Shown: piece by piece, positions 37,422 through 45,221 of the stretch
Position numbering within the stretch: the first letter of the stretch is position 1
Layout of the letters: each line of letters starts with the position of its first letter
Assembly (NCBI GenBank): GCA_027449125.1
Contig: DAIDME010000102.1
Location: 32,507 to 96,506, forward strand
Direction of reading: 5' to 3'
From: Solirubrobacterales bacterium
GTDB taxonomy: Bacteria > Actinomycetota > Thermoleophilia > Solirubrobacterales > Solirubrobacteraceae
Length of the DNA stretch: 64,000 nucleotides
Translations under genes and position numbers: made by a program
Notes under the pieces: generated by a model
Told to the model about the DNA's origin: nothing
What the model saw: the letters and a program-made list of their open reading frames with translations, nothing else
Databases searched by the model: none

Positions 37422-37481
37422 GCCGGCACGGCGCCGGCGCCCGGCCACGCCAGGTTCGCTGAGCCCGAGCGCCGACCACCT

Positions 37482-37510
37482 GTTACCAAGATGTGACCAT
37501 CGTGCTCAAG
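37482..37510 (+). promoter_or_regulatory. PHO-box-like direct repeats upstream of the secreted protein gene
   Basis: GTTACCA (37482-37488) and GTGACCA (37493-37499) are spaced by exactly 11 bases, with a weaker GCTCAAG at 37504. This is the direct-repeat pattern bound by actinobacterial PhoP. It is followed by an AT-rich stretch (37510-37530) and a leader of over 100 bases before TTG 37645. Confidence 0.6.
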
Positions 37511-37644
37511 TTGTTATTTGTTTGTGACGTGTGCTGGCAAACGCGCCACAGCCAGTGGTGAGGTCGCACAATGAAGCCGACTACCGAGCACAGCTGCGCG
37601 AGCTCTGTGCCGCAGCTCACGGTTACCACTACAGGAGGAACACA

Positions 37645-38709
37645 TTGACGCGTAGGTACTTCCGCTCCGCGCTCGTCGCAGCCACGGCTGTGAGTGCGTT
37701 CGGGGTCGTTGCCACACAGGCCGCACAGGCCGCCGACACCCAGTACTACGTCAACTCGCCAGTGGTGACCGGCGTTTCGAACCTGACGCCGGAATCAGTC
37801 GTTTTGCACGGCGCCGTGGACACCGGCGGCAGCCCCGGTCTGGGGGTCAGCGAGCCCGCTGGCACGGACCTCGGCTGGACCGGCGGAATCAACATCATGA
37901 CGACCGCCGCCGAGAACGTGTTCATCGACGGCCTCCCAACAAACGGCTCCAGCAACACGGTCTACATCGGTACCAAGTCGTTCTCCAACGGCGGTGCGGA
38001 TAACTACTCGGACGTCGAGTTCGAGGCCGACCCTGTGGCCGACTACAAGGCCAACGGCAACAACCCCGGTTCGGAGACGATCTTCGGCAGCTCGCTGGAG
38101 GTTCCGACCCAGAACGGGCTCACGCCGGTTTCCACGACCCTTGGCGCGTACGGCGCGCAGGCTCAGGCCAACTCGAGTCTGACACCGCTGAAGCCGGGGA
38201 CCACCTACTACTACTGGATCATCGACCAGGCCGGGACGACAGACAACGCGGAGAACATCAACACGGGTACCGCTGCGAGCCCGAGCTACACATGCCTGCC
38301 GGACGCCTATGTGGCGGCCTACGACCCCACGGCCAGCGTCCAGGGGCCGTGCGTCTACCAATACGGCAATAACAGCGGCGTGGACTTCTACCAGAGCCCC
38401 AACGGGACCTTCACCACGCCCAAGCTCGGTGCGCTCGCCATCTCTCGCGGCGCCAGGGTGGTGGGCCATCAGGCGATGCTCAGCGTGGGCGATCGCAGCG
38501 GCTTCAGGGCCGCCGGCGAGATCAAGCTCGAGATCGGTGGGCGACCAATCGCGACTCGCAAGTTCGAGCTGGGCGTCGGCATGACTCGCATGCTCTCCCT
38601 GGTGCTCAATGGCCGCGGTCTCAAGGCGGCTGCCAGACACGCGCAGGCGAGGTTGATCCTCACCTCCAACTGGGGTCAGACCACCACCACCAAGATGGTC
38701 CGGCTCTAG
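37645..38709 (+). CDS. Secreted protein, probably Pho-controlled, unknown function
   Basis: A 354-aa exported protein starting at TTG 37645, six bases after a perfect AGGAGG. The signal peptide runs to about residue 27 (ALVAATAVSAFGVVATQAAQA). The mature protein is acidic and Asn/Thr-rich with a fibronectin-like segment (VTGVSNLTPESVVLHGAVDTGG, LKPGTTYYYWIIDQAG) and a C-terminal beta domain (LGALAISRGARVVGHQAMLSV). Two Cys (YTCLP, GPCVY) may form a disulfide. Strong ribosome site and PHO-like repeats upstream suggest high expression under phosphate limitation. No enzymatic motif is seen. Confidence 0.75.
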   Translation: MTRRYFRSALVAATAVSAFGVVATQAAQAADTQYYVNSPVVTGVSNLTPESVVLHGAVDTGGSPGLGVSEPAGTDLGWTGGINIMTTAAENVFIDGLPTNGSSNTVYIGTKSFSNGGADNYSDVEFEADPVADYKANGNNPGSETIFGSSLEVPTQNGLTPVSTTLGAYGAQAQANSSLTPLKPGTTYYYWIIDQAGTTDNAENINTGTAASPSYTCLPDAYVAAYDPTASVQGPCVYQYGNNSGVDFYQSPNGTFTTPKLGALAISRGARVVGHQAMLSVGDRSGFRAAGEIKLEIGGRPIATRKFELGVGMTRMLSLVLNGRGLKAAARHAQARLILTSNWGQTTTTKMVRL

Positions 38710-38752
38710 CCACGATCTGCGTTTGAGCGCGGCTGCCCGATGGCGGCCGGTG

Positions 38753-38803
38753 CACGCTGCGATTTGACCGGCGCGCTGGCGCGACGGGTCAAATCGCAGC
38801 GTG
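38753..38803 (+). terminator. Long hairpin between the secreted protein and the zinc-ribbon operon
   Basis: CACGCTGCGATTTGACC (38753-38769) and GGTCAAATCGCAGCGTG (38787-38803) form a 17-bp perfect stem with a 17-nt loop that can fold further (GGCGCGC / GCGCG). No T tract; acts as likely terminator and insulates the PHO box at 38830. Confidence 0.65.
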
Positions 38804-38829
38804 TGAGTTCACCACCACCGCCTTGGCCT

Positions 38830-38874
38830 GTTCACCTAATGTTCACACTTAGCGGCATCGGCTCGCCCTACGCT
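38830..38874 (+). promoter_or_regulatory. PHO box and -10 of the zinc-ribbon operon
   Basis: GTTCACCTAAT and GTTCACACTTA (38830-38851) are two adjacent 11-base direct repeat units, almost the textbook actinobacterial PHO box. A -10-like TACGCT (38869-38874) follows, ending 10 bases before GTG 38885, which suggests a short or absent leader. Confidence 0.8.
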
Positions 38875-38884
38875 ACTGCGGCCC

Positions 38885-39370
38885 GTGAGTTCCATCCCTG
38901 AACCGATCCGCGAGGCCCGCGGCGGCGGGGACGCGGAACCAACCGCGCCCGCCGGCTCTCTGTTGATTGCAGCTGACGCCGACCGGTGCCATGTCTGCAG
39001 CGCGACACTGGCAGTCGACCAGCGCTACTGCGTCGAATGTGGCACGCGCCGTGGCAACCCACGCTTCGTGCTGGCCACAGCCACTGACGGCGAGCCTGAG
39101 TCTGCGGGCCGGGACCGTCTCGGTATGCGCGCGGGTGTTGCCGCGGTCAATCGGTTCCAGCTGCTGCTGACGCTGCTGGTTGTGCTCGTCGCCGTTGGCG
39201 TGGGGGTGCTCATCGGTGCGGCCGGTGCCGGGCCGACGCGCGTGACGTTGGTCGGCACGCGCGTGGCGGCCGCCACCGGCACGGCAACCAGTTCGGCGAA
39301 GCCCGCGAAGCCAGGCGCCGGTAGCAGCACCGGGACGACCACCAATTTCTTCTCAAACGGTGGCAACTGA
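38885..39370 (+). CDS. Zinc-ribbon single-pass membrane protein (Pho-controlled)
   Basis: A 161-aa protein with a zinc ribbon near the N terminus (CHVCSATLAVDQRYCVECG, two CxxC knuckles), one membrane helix (about 92-115, LLLTLLVVLVAVGVGVLIGAA) and an outside Ser/Thr/Gly-rich tail. The ribbon would face the cytoplasm. GTG 38885 lies directly behind a PHO box, so it is expected to be induced by phosphate starvation. Function unknown; partner of the next zinc-ribbon gene. Confidence 0.75.
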   Translation: MSSIPEPIREARGGGDAEPTAPAGSLLIAADADRCHVCSATLAVDQRYCVECGTRRGNPRFVLATATDGEPESAGRDRLGMRAGVAAVNRFQLLLTLLVVLVAVGVGVLIGAAGAGPTRVTLVGTRVAAATGTATSSAKPAKPGAGSSTGTTTNFFSNGGN

Positions 39371-39398
39371 CGCCACCGACTGCCGGGGTGAGCACACG

Positions 39399-39797
39399 AT
39401 GACAGATAGCGGCTTCGCCAAGTCGGGCACGGCCGTGGCGGTTGACACGCCGGTTGTGGACCTGAAGCGGCGCCACGGAGAGTTGCTCGCGCAGGTCGCG
39501 GAGTTGCAGTGGGACCTCGGCGGTCTGGTCTACGAGATGGCGATCCGCGACAGCATGCGGCTGAGCCTGATCACGCAGCGCGCGGCCGCGCTGCAGGACG
39601 TGGAAGCGCAGCTGGCGGAGGTGGCACGGATCCTCCAGCACGAGACCGCCGGCACGGCCGGTACCTGCGGCAGCTGCGGCGCGCCGCACTCGGCCAATGC
39701 CAGCTTCTGCTGGCAATGCGGCCAGGAGATTCTCCGGCAGGTCGACCACGCGGCGATCTTCGCCAACGCCGACAGCGCGCGGCAAGCAGACGCTTAG
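39399..39797 (+). CDS. Coiled-coil zinc-ribbon protein (Pho-controlled)
   Basis: A 132-aa soluble protein: a helical, probably coiled-coil region (about 20-80, [20 protein letters not shown] to [11 protein letters not shown]) followed by a C-terminal zinc ribbon [22 protein letters not shown] 39399 has GGGGTGAG six bases upstream; the frame also opens at 39360. It follows the membrane zinc-ribbon gene by 28 bases and ends in a 4-base convergent overlap with pstB. The pair may form a phosphate-starvation complex; no named family recognised. Confidence 0.72.
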   Translation: MTDSGFAKSGTAVAVDTPVVDLKRRHGELLAQVAELQWDLGGLVYEMAIRDSMRLSLITQRAAALQDVEAQLAEVARILQHETAGTAGTCGSCGAPHSANASFCWQCGQEILRQVDHAAIFANADSARQADA

Positions 39798-40705
39798 CCG
39801 AAGCGTCCGGTGATGTAGTCGCGCGTGCGCTGGTCGGCTGGCTGGGAGAAGATCCGCTCGGTCCGGTCGTATTCGATCAGTGTTCCGATCTGATCGCGGT
39901 CGAGGCTGAAGAACGCCGTACGGTCGGCCACGCGCATTGCCTGCTGCATGTTGTGCGTGACGATGACAATCGTGTAGCGGGTCTTCAGGTCGTGGACCAG
40001 CTCCTCGATCGACGCGGTCGCAATCGGGTCGAGTGCGGATGCGGGCTCGTCCAGCAGTAGGACGTCGGGCTCGATCGCAATGGCGCGTGCAATGCACAGG
40101 CGCTGCTGCTGGCCGCCGGAGAGACCGAGCGCGCTGGCCTTGAGCCGATCCTTGACCTCGTCCCAGAGCGCAGCGGCTCGCAAAGCGCGCTCGACCCGCT
40201 CATCCAGATCTGCCTTCATCCCGAGGTTGCGGGGCGCCCAAGCGACGTTGTCGAAGATCGACTTCGGGAACGGGTTTGGCTTCTGGAAGACCATGCCGAT
40301 GCGGCGTCTGACCTCGACCCTGTTGACGCCAGGCGCGTAGAGGTCGTGCCCGTGATAGCGGAGGCTGCCGTACAGCCCGAAGCCCGGGATCGAGTCGTTC
40401 ATGCGATTCAGGCAGCGCAGCACCGTTGTCTTGCCGCATCCCGACGGCCCGATGAAGGCCGTGGCCTCGTTGCGATGGATGTCCAGCGTGATGTTTCTGA
40501 CCGCGCGCTTGGCGCCGTAGCTCACGCCAACCTCCTCGGCGCAGAACACCACGTCGGCGGCCGGGCGCCAGGGGCGGTCGGACGCTTGGGAGACGGGGTA
40601 CGACGCCGCGCCGCTGGAGAGCCGCAGGCGCGGACTTGGGGTGGTCGCCGGCCCTGCCTGTGTGGGGCTGCGCGCGGCTTCCGGTGGGGTCCCGCTCGGT
40701 GTCAT
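39794..40705 (-). CDS. pstB: Phosphate ABC transporter ATP-binding protein
   Basis: A 303-aa ATPase with a longer than usual N-terminal tail (about 45 residues). Motifs: GPSGCGKTT (Walker A), [14 protein letters not shown] (signature), [13 protein letters not shown] (Walker B) and the PstB-specific [18 protein letters not shown]. It powers high-affinity phosphate import and, with PhoU where present, signals phosphate status. Last gene of pstC-pstA-pstB; start overlaps the pstA stop. Confidence 0.96.
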   Translation of the reverse strand: MTPSGTPPEAARSPTQAGPATTPSPRLRLSSGAASYPVSQASDRPWRPAADVVFCAEEVGVSYGAKRAVRNITLDIHRNEATAFIGPSGCGKTTVLRCLNRMNDSIPGFGLYGSLRYHGHDLYAPGVNRVEVRRRIGMVFQKPNPFPKSIFDNVAWAPRNLGMKADLDERVERALRAAALWDEVKDRLKASALGLSGGQQQRLCIARAIAIEPDVLLLDEPASALDPIATASIEELVHDLKTRYTIVIVTHNMQQAMRVADRTAFFSLDRDQIGTLIEYDRTERIFSQPADQRTRDYITGRFG

Positions 40706-41592
40706 AGTCCCCGCTTTCTTTCGCTGTGACGTAGCCAGAGCCGCGCGCCCACGTTCGCCAGCAGGATCAGCACGATCAACAGGAACGCGGCTCCCCAGGC
40801 GTCCGCTATGGCGGCAGGATCCTGCGAATTGGCCAGGTTGTAGATCTCCACCGGAAGGTTCGGCACCTGCTGGGTCGGGTTCAACTGATAGGGGGTGCCA
40901 AAGGCGCTCGAGGTGAACAGCACCGGCGCGGTCTCCCCGGCCGCCCGGGCGATCGCGAGGATCGTCGCTGTGACGATACCGCCGGCAGCCGTGGGCAGGA
41001 TTATGCCGGTGAGGGTCCGCCAGCGGGCGATCCCGAGTGCGTCTGCGGCTTCGCCCAGCGCTTCGGGGACGCGCCGCAGTGACTCGGCGCTGGTGCGCGC
41101 GATCAACGGCACCTGCACGATCGCCAACGCCACGCCCGCGGCGTACGCGGACTGGGTGACGAGCAGGGCCGAGACGAATATCCCTGCGATGATTGTCGGC
41201 AGTCCGGAGAGCACCTCGAGCACGGTCTCCACCGGCTTTGCCACGCGTGCGGTCGCGAACTCGGTCAGGTAGATGGCGGCGAGCACGCCAACCGGCAGCG
41301 CGATCACCGTCGAGATCAGCACGATCTCCACCGTGCCTGCGATGGCCGGACCGATACCGCCGCTGACCGCACCGAAGGAGACCAGCGGCAGCGCCTTGGT
41401 CAGAAAGCCGAGGCTCAGGCGACTTGCGCCACGCTGCGCCACGAAGTAAACGAGGATGATCAGCACCCCGACCGCGACACCGGCCGCCAGCACAGTGGCC
41501 GCCACCAAGGCTCGGCTGACCGCAAGCCGTCGGCGTAGATTGCCGCTCGGCGTGAGCGCAAAGCTCGGGTCGGCGTCGCCGCTCACGCCCAT
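40702..41592 (-). CDS. pstA: Phosphate ABC transporter permease PstA
   Basis: A 296-aa six-helix permease with the binding-protein-dependent transport signature [20 protein letters not shown] in the cytoplasmic loop that contacts PstB, and the PstA-type ending [10 protein letters not shown]. Start overlaps the pstC stop by 10 bases. Confidence 0.95.
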   Translation of the reverse strand: MGVSGDADPSFALTPSGNLRRRLAVSRALVAATVLAAGVAVGVLIILVYFVAQRGASRLSLGFLTKALPLVSFGAVSGGIGPAIAGTVEIVLISTVIALPVGVLAAIYLTEFATARVAKPVETVLEVLSGLPTIIAGIFVSALLVTQSAYAAGVALAIVQVPLIARTSAESLRRVPEALGEAADALGIARWRTLTGIILPTAAGGIVTATILAIARAAGETAPVLFTSSAFGTPYQLNPTQQVPNLPVEIYNLANSQDPAAIADAWGAAFLLIVLILLANVGARLWLRHSERKRGL

Positions 41593-42560
41593 TGCCGCCT
41601 GCCGAAGTTGCGCGAAACGTAGCGTGCGAGCAGGATGGTGCTCAGTTCCAGCGTGAAAAGCACCATGCCGAGATAGAACATGGAGGCGGTGTGCAGGGCG
41701 CTGACCGGTGTCAGGAACTGGTTGGCGATCAGCGAGGCCAACGTGTCTCCCCTTGCGAACAGATTGGCTGAGACCTGTGTGATGTTACCGATCACCTGCG
41801 TGACGGCGATCGCCTCGCCAATGGCGCGCCCGAAGCCGAGGATGCATGCGACGACCACGCCTGAGGGCGTCGTCGATAGCACCACTCCGCGGATCATCTC
41901 CCAGCGCGTGGCGCCGAGCGCCTCGGCGCCGTCCCGCAGCTCGCGCGGGACCGTCAGAAAGATGTCACGCGTGAGTGCCGCAATGATCGGCACGACCATG
42001 ATCACGAGTACGAGGCTCGCGGTGAAGTCGGAGTTACCGACCGTTCCGGGCGGCCCGAACAGCGGGATGAAGCCGAACGCGCGGTGCAGCGGCGCCTCGA
42101 TGTTGTGCAACGCGAACGGTGCAATCAGGTAGATGCCAACCAGACCGAGCACGACACTCGGGATCGCGGCCAGCATCTCCACCAGTGGCCCCACTACCGC
42201 TGCCACACGCCGCGGTGCCATCAGACTGAGAAACAGCCCTATGGCAACGCCGAGGACAGCCGCGATCGCCACCCCGAAGACGCTGGTGACGAGCGTTCCG
42301 TACAGCAGCGTCAGGGCGCCGAATTGGTTGGTGGCCGGTGACCACTGCTGGCGTCCGACGAAGCCGGGGCCAAAACGGTGCAGGGCCAGCGAGGCGCCGG
42401 TGATCACCTGGTAGACGATCGCCAGCAGGCCGAGGGACACGATCAGCGCTCCGAGCAGCGCAAGCCAGCGCAGAGCGCGGCTCGCGACTCGGTCGACCCG
42501 GTTCAGCCGCGTGAGCCGTGTCCGGCCGGCGAGTGCGGCTGCTGAGCTTGCGGGATCCAC
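41583..42560 (-). CDS. pstC: Phosphate ABC transporter permease PstC
   Basis: A permease of about 325 aa with the EAA-type loop [18 protein letters not shown] and PstC hallmarks ([38 protein letters not shown]). GTG 42560 is favoured over GTG 42602: the PHO box at 42609-42648 leaves no room for a promoter before 42602, while TACTCT (42572-42567, minus strand) sits six bases before GTG 42560, allowing a leaderless transcript. First gene of the pstCAB operon. Confidence 0.92.
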   Translation of the reverse strand: MDPASSAAALAGRTRLTRLNRVDRVASRALRWLALLGALIVSLGLLAIVYQVITGASLALHRFGPGFVGRQQWSPATNQFGALTLLYGTLVTSVFGVAIAAVLGVAIGLFLSLMAPRRVAAVVGPLVEMLAAIPSVVLGLVGIYLIAPFALHNIEAPLHRAFGFIPLFGPPGTVGNSDFTASLVLVIMVVPIIAALTRDIFLTVPRELRDGAEALGATRWEMIRGVVLSTTPSGVVVACILGFGRAIGEAIAVTQVIGNITQVSANLFARGDTLASLIANQFLTPVSALHTASMFYLGMVLFTLELSTILLARYVSRNFGRRQWA

Positions 42561-42608
42561 CCGCGCAGAGTAACCCCGCAGCGGCCACCACCAGCCCGAC
42601 ACCGAACC

Positions 42609-42648
42609 CCATCACAACCTTGCTACATCGGTGTAACGGGCTGATAAC
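42609..42648 (-). promoter_or_regulatory. Four-unit PHO box between pstC and pstS
   Basis: Read on the minus strand: GTTATCA, GTTACAC, GTAGCAA and GTGATGG, each starting 11 bases after the previous one (plus-strand positions 42642, 42631, 42620, 42609). This is a tandem PhoP direct-repeat array oriented toward pstC, and it lies 128 bases from the pstS start on the other side. Confidence 0.82.
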
Positions 42649-42776
42649 AACCTGGGTGCAATCCTGCCGGATCATTGCTCCGGTCTGCACGACTGTGCAT
42701 GCTGTTCGCTGCGGCTGCTACCCCGCTTCAGGCCAGTGCGGCGAGCCACTCAAAGCAATCCGAAAGGAACTTCACC

Positions 42777-43826
42777 TTGCGCATCAAGAGGATGGTCTGC
42801 CTGAGCGTCGCGATGCTCGGCGTCACGGCGTCGACGGCGGTCGCGTCGGCCTCGGCCACGACACTCAACGAGGCAGGTTCATCGCTCGTGTACCCGCTGG
42901 TCGCGCGGTGGTCGCTGGCTTACCACAACGTGTCGATCTCCACCGCGCCCGGTGGCTCAGGCGTCGGCCAGAAGGACATCATTGAAAACGCTGTCGACAT
43001 CGGCGGCTCGGATGCGCCCATGTCCGCGAGCAACTACGCAGCCGATACCCACAACCCGATCGAGATCCCCTGGGCGCTGACGGCGACGGGCGTCGGCTAC
43101 AACGTCCCCGGCGTCAAGACCGGTCTGCGGTTGACCCCGGCTGTGATCGCGGGCATCTACACCGGCAAGATCACGCGCTGGGGTGCGGCGCCGATCGTGC
43201 GGCTCAACAAGCGCTACACGAAGGCCCTGAGGCGAGCCGGCAAGATCACGCCGGTGTTCCGCTCAGACGGTTCAGGTGACTCGTTCGCTTTCCAGAACTT
43301 CATGTACCACGCCGCGCCGAAGATCTGGACGACGGTGCCGACCACTCAGTTCCCGACCACCGTCGGCGTCGGCGAGAACGGTAACGCGGGCGTTGCCGGC
43401 GAAGTCCACCAGAACAAGGGCACGATCGGCTACATCTCGGCCTACTACCTGCTCGACCTGCACATCACGACCGCTGCCGTGCAGAACGCTGCGGGCAACT
43501 TCGAGTTCCCCGACCCGAAGAACATCGCCGACGCGTCGCTGTCGAACTCAAAGATCCCGCCGCAGGGCACGGACTTCACCAACGCCAACGGGGTTCCGAT
43601 TCAGTGGGCGCCCAAGAAGTACAAGATCGCCTACCCGATCGCGACCTACACCTACGCACTCGTCAACAAGGGCACGCAGCCGTATGGTGGCCTGAGCTTC
43701 CCGCAGCTGCAGGCGTTCCTGAGCTGGGCCATCACCAGCGGCCAGAAGCTGGGCGGACCGCTTGACTTCGTGCCGTTGCCCAAGAGCATCGTCAACGCTG
43801 ACCGGGCGCTGATCAACTCGCTCTAG
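42777..43826 (+). CDS. pstS: Periplasmic phosphate-binding protein PstS
   Basis: A 349-aa phosphate-binding protein from TTG 42777 (AAAGGA eight bases upstream). Signal peptide to about residue 25 (VAMLGVTASTAVASASA). Phosphate-site segments: EAGSSLVYPLVARW, APGGSGVGQKDI, DIGGSDAPMS and RSDGSGDSFAFQNFM. No lipobox Cys is present, unlike most Gram-positive PstS lipoproteins, so release or another attachment is likely. It is divergent from pstCAB and probably controlled by the same PHO region. Confidence 0.95.
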   Translation: MRIKRMVCLSVAMLGVTASTAVASASATTLNEAGSSLVYPLVARWSLAYHNVSISTAPGGSGVGQKDIIENAVDIGGSDAPMSASNYAADTHNPIEIPWALTATGVGYNVPGVKTGLRLTPAVIAGIYTGKITRWGAAPIVRLNKRYTKALRRAGKITPVFRSDGSGDSFAFQNFMYHAAPKIWTTVPTTQFPTTVGVGENGNAGVAGEVHQNKGTIGYISAYYLLDLHITTAAVQNAAGNFEFPDPKNIADASLSNSKIPPQGTDFTNANGVPIQWAPKKYKIAYPIATYTYALVNKGTQPYGGLSFPQLQAFLSWAITSGQKLGGPLDFVPLPKSIVNADRALINSL

Positions 43827-43851
43827 CCTGCTTCGACGATCGCGCGTTGCC

Positions 43852-43883
43852 CCGTGGCCCGGTCAGCGATGACCGGGCCACGG
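43852..43883 (+). terminator. Terminator hairpin after pstS
   Basis: CCGTGGCCCGGTCA (43852-43865), loop GCGA, TGACCGGGCCACGG (43870-43883): 14-bp perfect stem between the convergent pstS and the small minus-strand gene at 43911. No strong T tract; may serve both strands. Confidence 0.65.
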
Positions 43884-43910
43884 TCCTTGAGGGCTGTCAT
43901 AAGCGAGGTC

Positions 43911-44210
43911 TCAGAGCGCGGCGACGGGTCCGTGGGCGCCGACGATGCGGTCAAAGCGCCAGCCTAGAAGCTGCTCGCGGCTGGCTGCCAGGCCGACCAC
44001 CACGGCCCCGGTGCGCTGCTCGATCGCCGCCAGCAGCCTCGCGATCCGCTCGCTCAGAGCGGCCGCCCGTGCGCCCTCGTCAGCTCCGGGAGCGTCGAGC
44101 GAGCCGTCCTCGACCAGCACGGTCACCCGGTCGGGGTGGCGCAGGGCGATCTCATCGATCAGTTGCTCGTCGCTGTCTGTTTGCTCGACGATGGCGAGGA
44201 TGTCACTCAT
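43911..44210 (-). CDS. Small UspA-fold-like protein
   Basis: A 99-aa protein (MSDILAIVEQTDSDEQLIDE, RVTVLVEDGSLDAP, AVVVGLAASREQLLGWRFD) with alternating strands and helices like a short nucleotide-binding or universal-stress fold. It has no full USP ATP loop (G-2x-G-9x-G). Start ATG 44210. Function unknown. Confidence 0.6.
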   Translation of the reverse strand: MSDILAIVEQTDSDEQLIDEIALRHPDRVTVLVEDGSLDAPGADEGARAAALSERIARLLAAIEQRTGAVVVGLAASREQLLGWRFDRIVGAHGPVAAL

Positions 44211-44296
44211 GACACTCAGCTTCCGTCGCTTCTGATAAGGCCCGATTAAGGCTTGTTAGGAATCGCATCGCACTCGCGTCTATACCCTGATCAGGC

Positions 44297-45175
44297 GTGC
44301 CCGAACTGCCAGAGGTCGAAATCACCGCGCGGCTCATCGGCGCCGCCCTGAGCGGCGCCGTGATCGAGTCGGCGCGAGCCCCGGGAATCAACGCCGTCAA
44401 GAGCTTCGACCCGCCGCTCGAGGCGCTGGCCGACGCCAGGATCGCGGCGGTCCGCCGCCGCGGCAAGCTGTTCGTGATCGCTCTGCACGCCGGCGGTCCC
44501 GCTGGACCGCCGGCGGACTTGGCGCTGGTGGTGCACCTCGTGTCGGCCGGCCGCCTGCAGCTCTTCGACCGCCCGGCGGCGCCTCGTGACCGCAGCTCCC
44601 GCGTGCTCCTGCGCCTGGAAGACGGCCGAGAGCTGCGCCTGCGCGAGTTCGGAACCAGGCAGCAGGCCTGGGCCAAGCTCGTGCGGACCGCTGAGCTAGA
44701 GGCCGAGCCCACGCTCGCGGCGCTCGGGCCGGAGGCCTGGCCCGGCACTCCAGACGCCGAGACGCTGCGGGGGCTGCTGAGCGAGCCGCGCCCGCTCTAC
44801 ACGGCGCTGCGCGACCAGCGCGTGATCGCCGGGATCGGGCGCTCCTGGGTGGACGAGATCCTGCACGCCGCGGGCCTCTCGCCGTTCAAGCGGGGCTGCG
44901 ATCTGGCTGCCGAGGAGGCGAGGGTGCTGCGCGAGGCGATCCGCGAGCGTCTCGGTCAGGCGATCGCCCACTACGAGCAAGAGGTCTCGCTGCCGATCCC
45001 CGACAAGCTGCCGATGCCGCTCTGCGTCCACCGCCACAACGGCGAGCCCTGCCCGCGGTGTGGTGCGCGGATCGAGGCCGTCTTCTACGAGGAGCACGTC
45101 ATGTGCTACTGCCCGGCCTGCCAGACCGACGGCAGCGTGCTGAAGGACCGGCGGCTCAGCCGCCTGCTGAAGTGA
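44297..45175 (+). CDS. Fpg/Nei-family DNA glycosylase (MutM-like)
   Basis: A 292-aa base-excision repair glycosylase. Catalytic N terminus PELPEV (Pro2, Glu3), conserved Lys in RRRGKLFVIAL, H2TH region GIGRSWVDEILHAAGLSPF, and a C-terminal zinc finger with two CxxC pairs (CPRCG ... CPACQ). Differences from E. coli MutM: Asn of GIGNxYxDE is Arg, and the finger Arg that contacts DNA is replaced by HV/M residues. These changes match a lineage variant of Fpg/Nei proteins, so substrate (8-oxoG, FapyG or oxidised pyrimidine) is uncertain. GTG 44297 is fixed by PELPEV. Confidence 0.88.
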   Translation: MPELPEVEITARLIGAALSGAVIESARAPGINAVKSFDPPLEALADARIAAVRRRGKLFVIALHAGGPAGPPADLALVVHLVSAGRLQLFDRPAAPRDRSSRVLLRLEDGRELRLREFGTRQQAWAKLVRTAELEAEPTLAALGPEAWPGTPDAETLRGLLSEPRPLYTALRDQRVIAGIGRSWVDEILHAAGLSPFKRGCDLAAEEARVLREAIRERLGQAIAHYEQEVSLPIPDKLPMPLCVHRHNGEPCPRCGARIEAVFYEEHVMCYCPACQTDGSVLKDRRLSRLLK

Positions 45176-45221
45176 GGGCGCCGCGTGGCGCGCCGTGCTC
45201 GGGCCGCTAGCTTGTGAGCGC

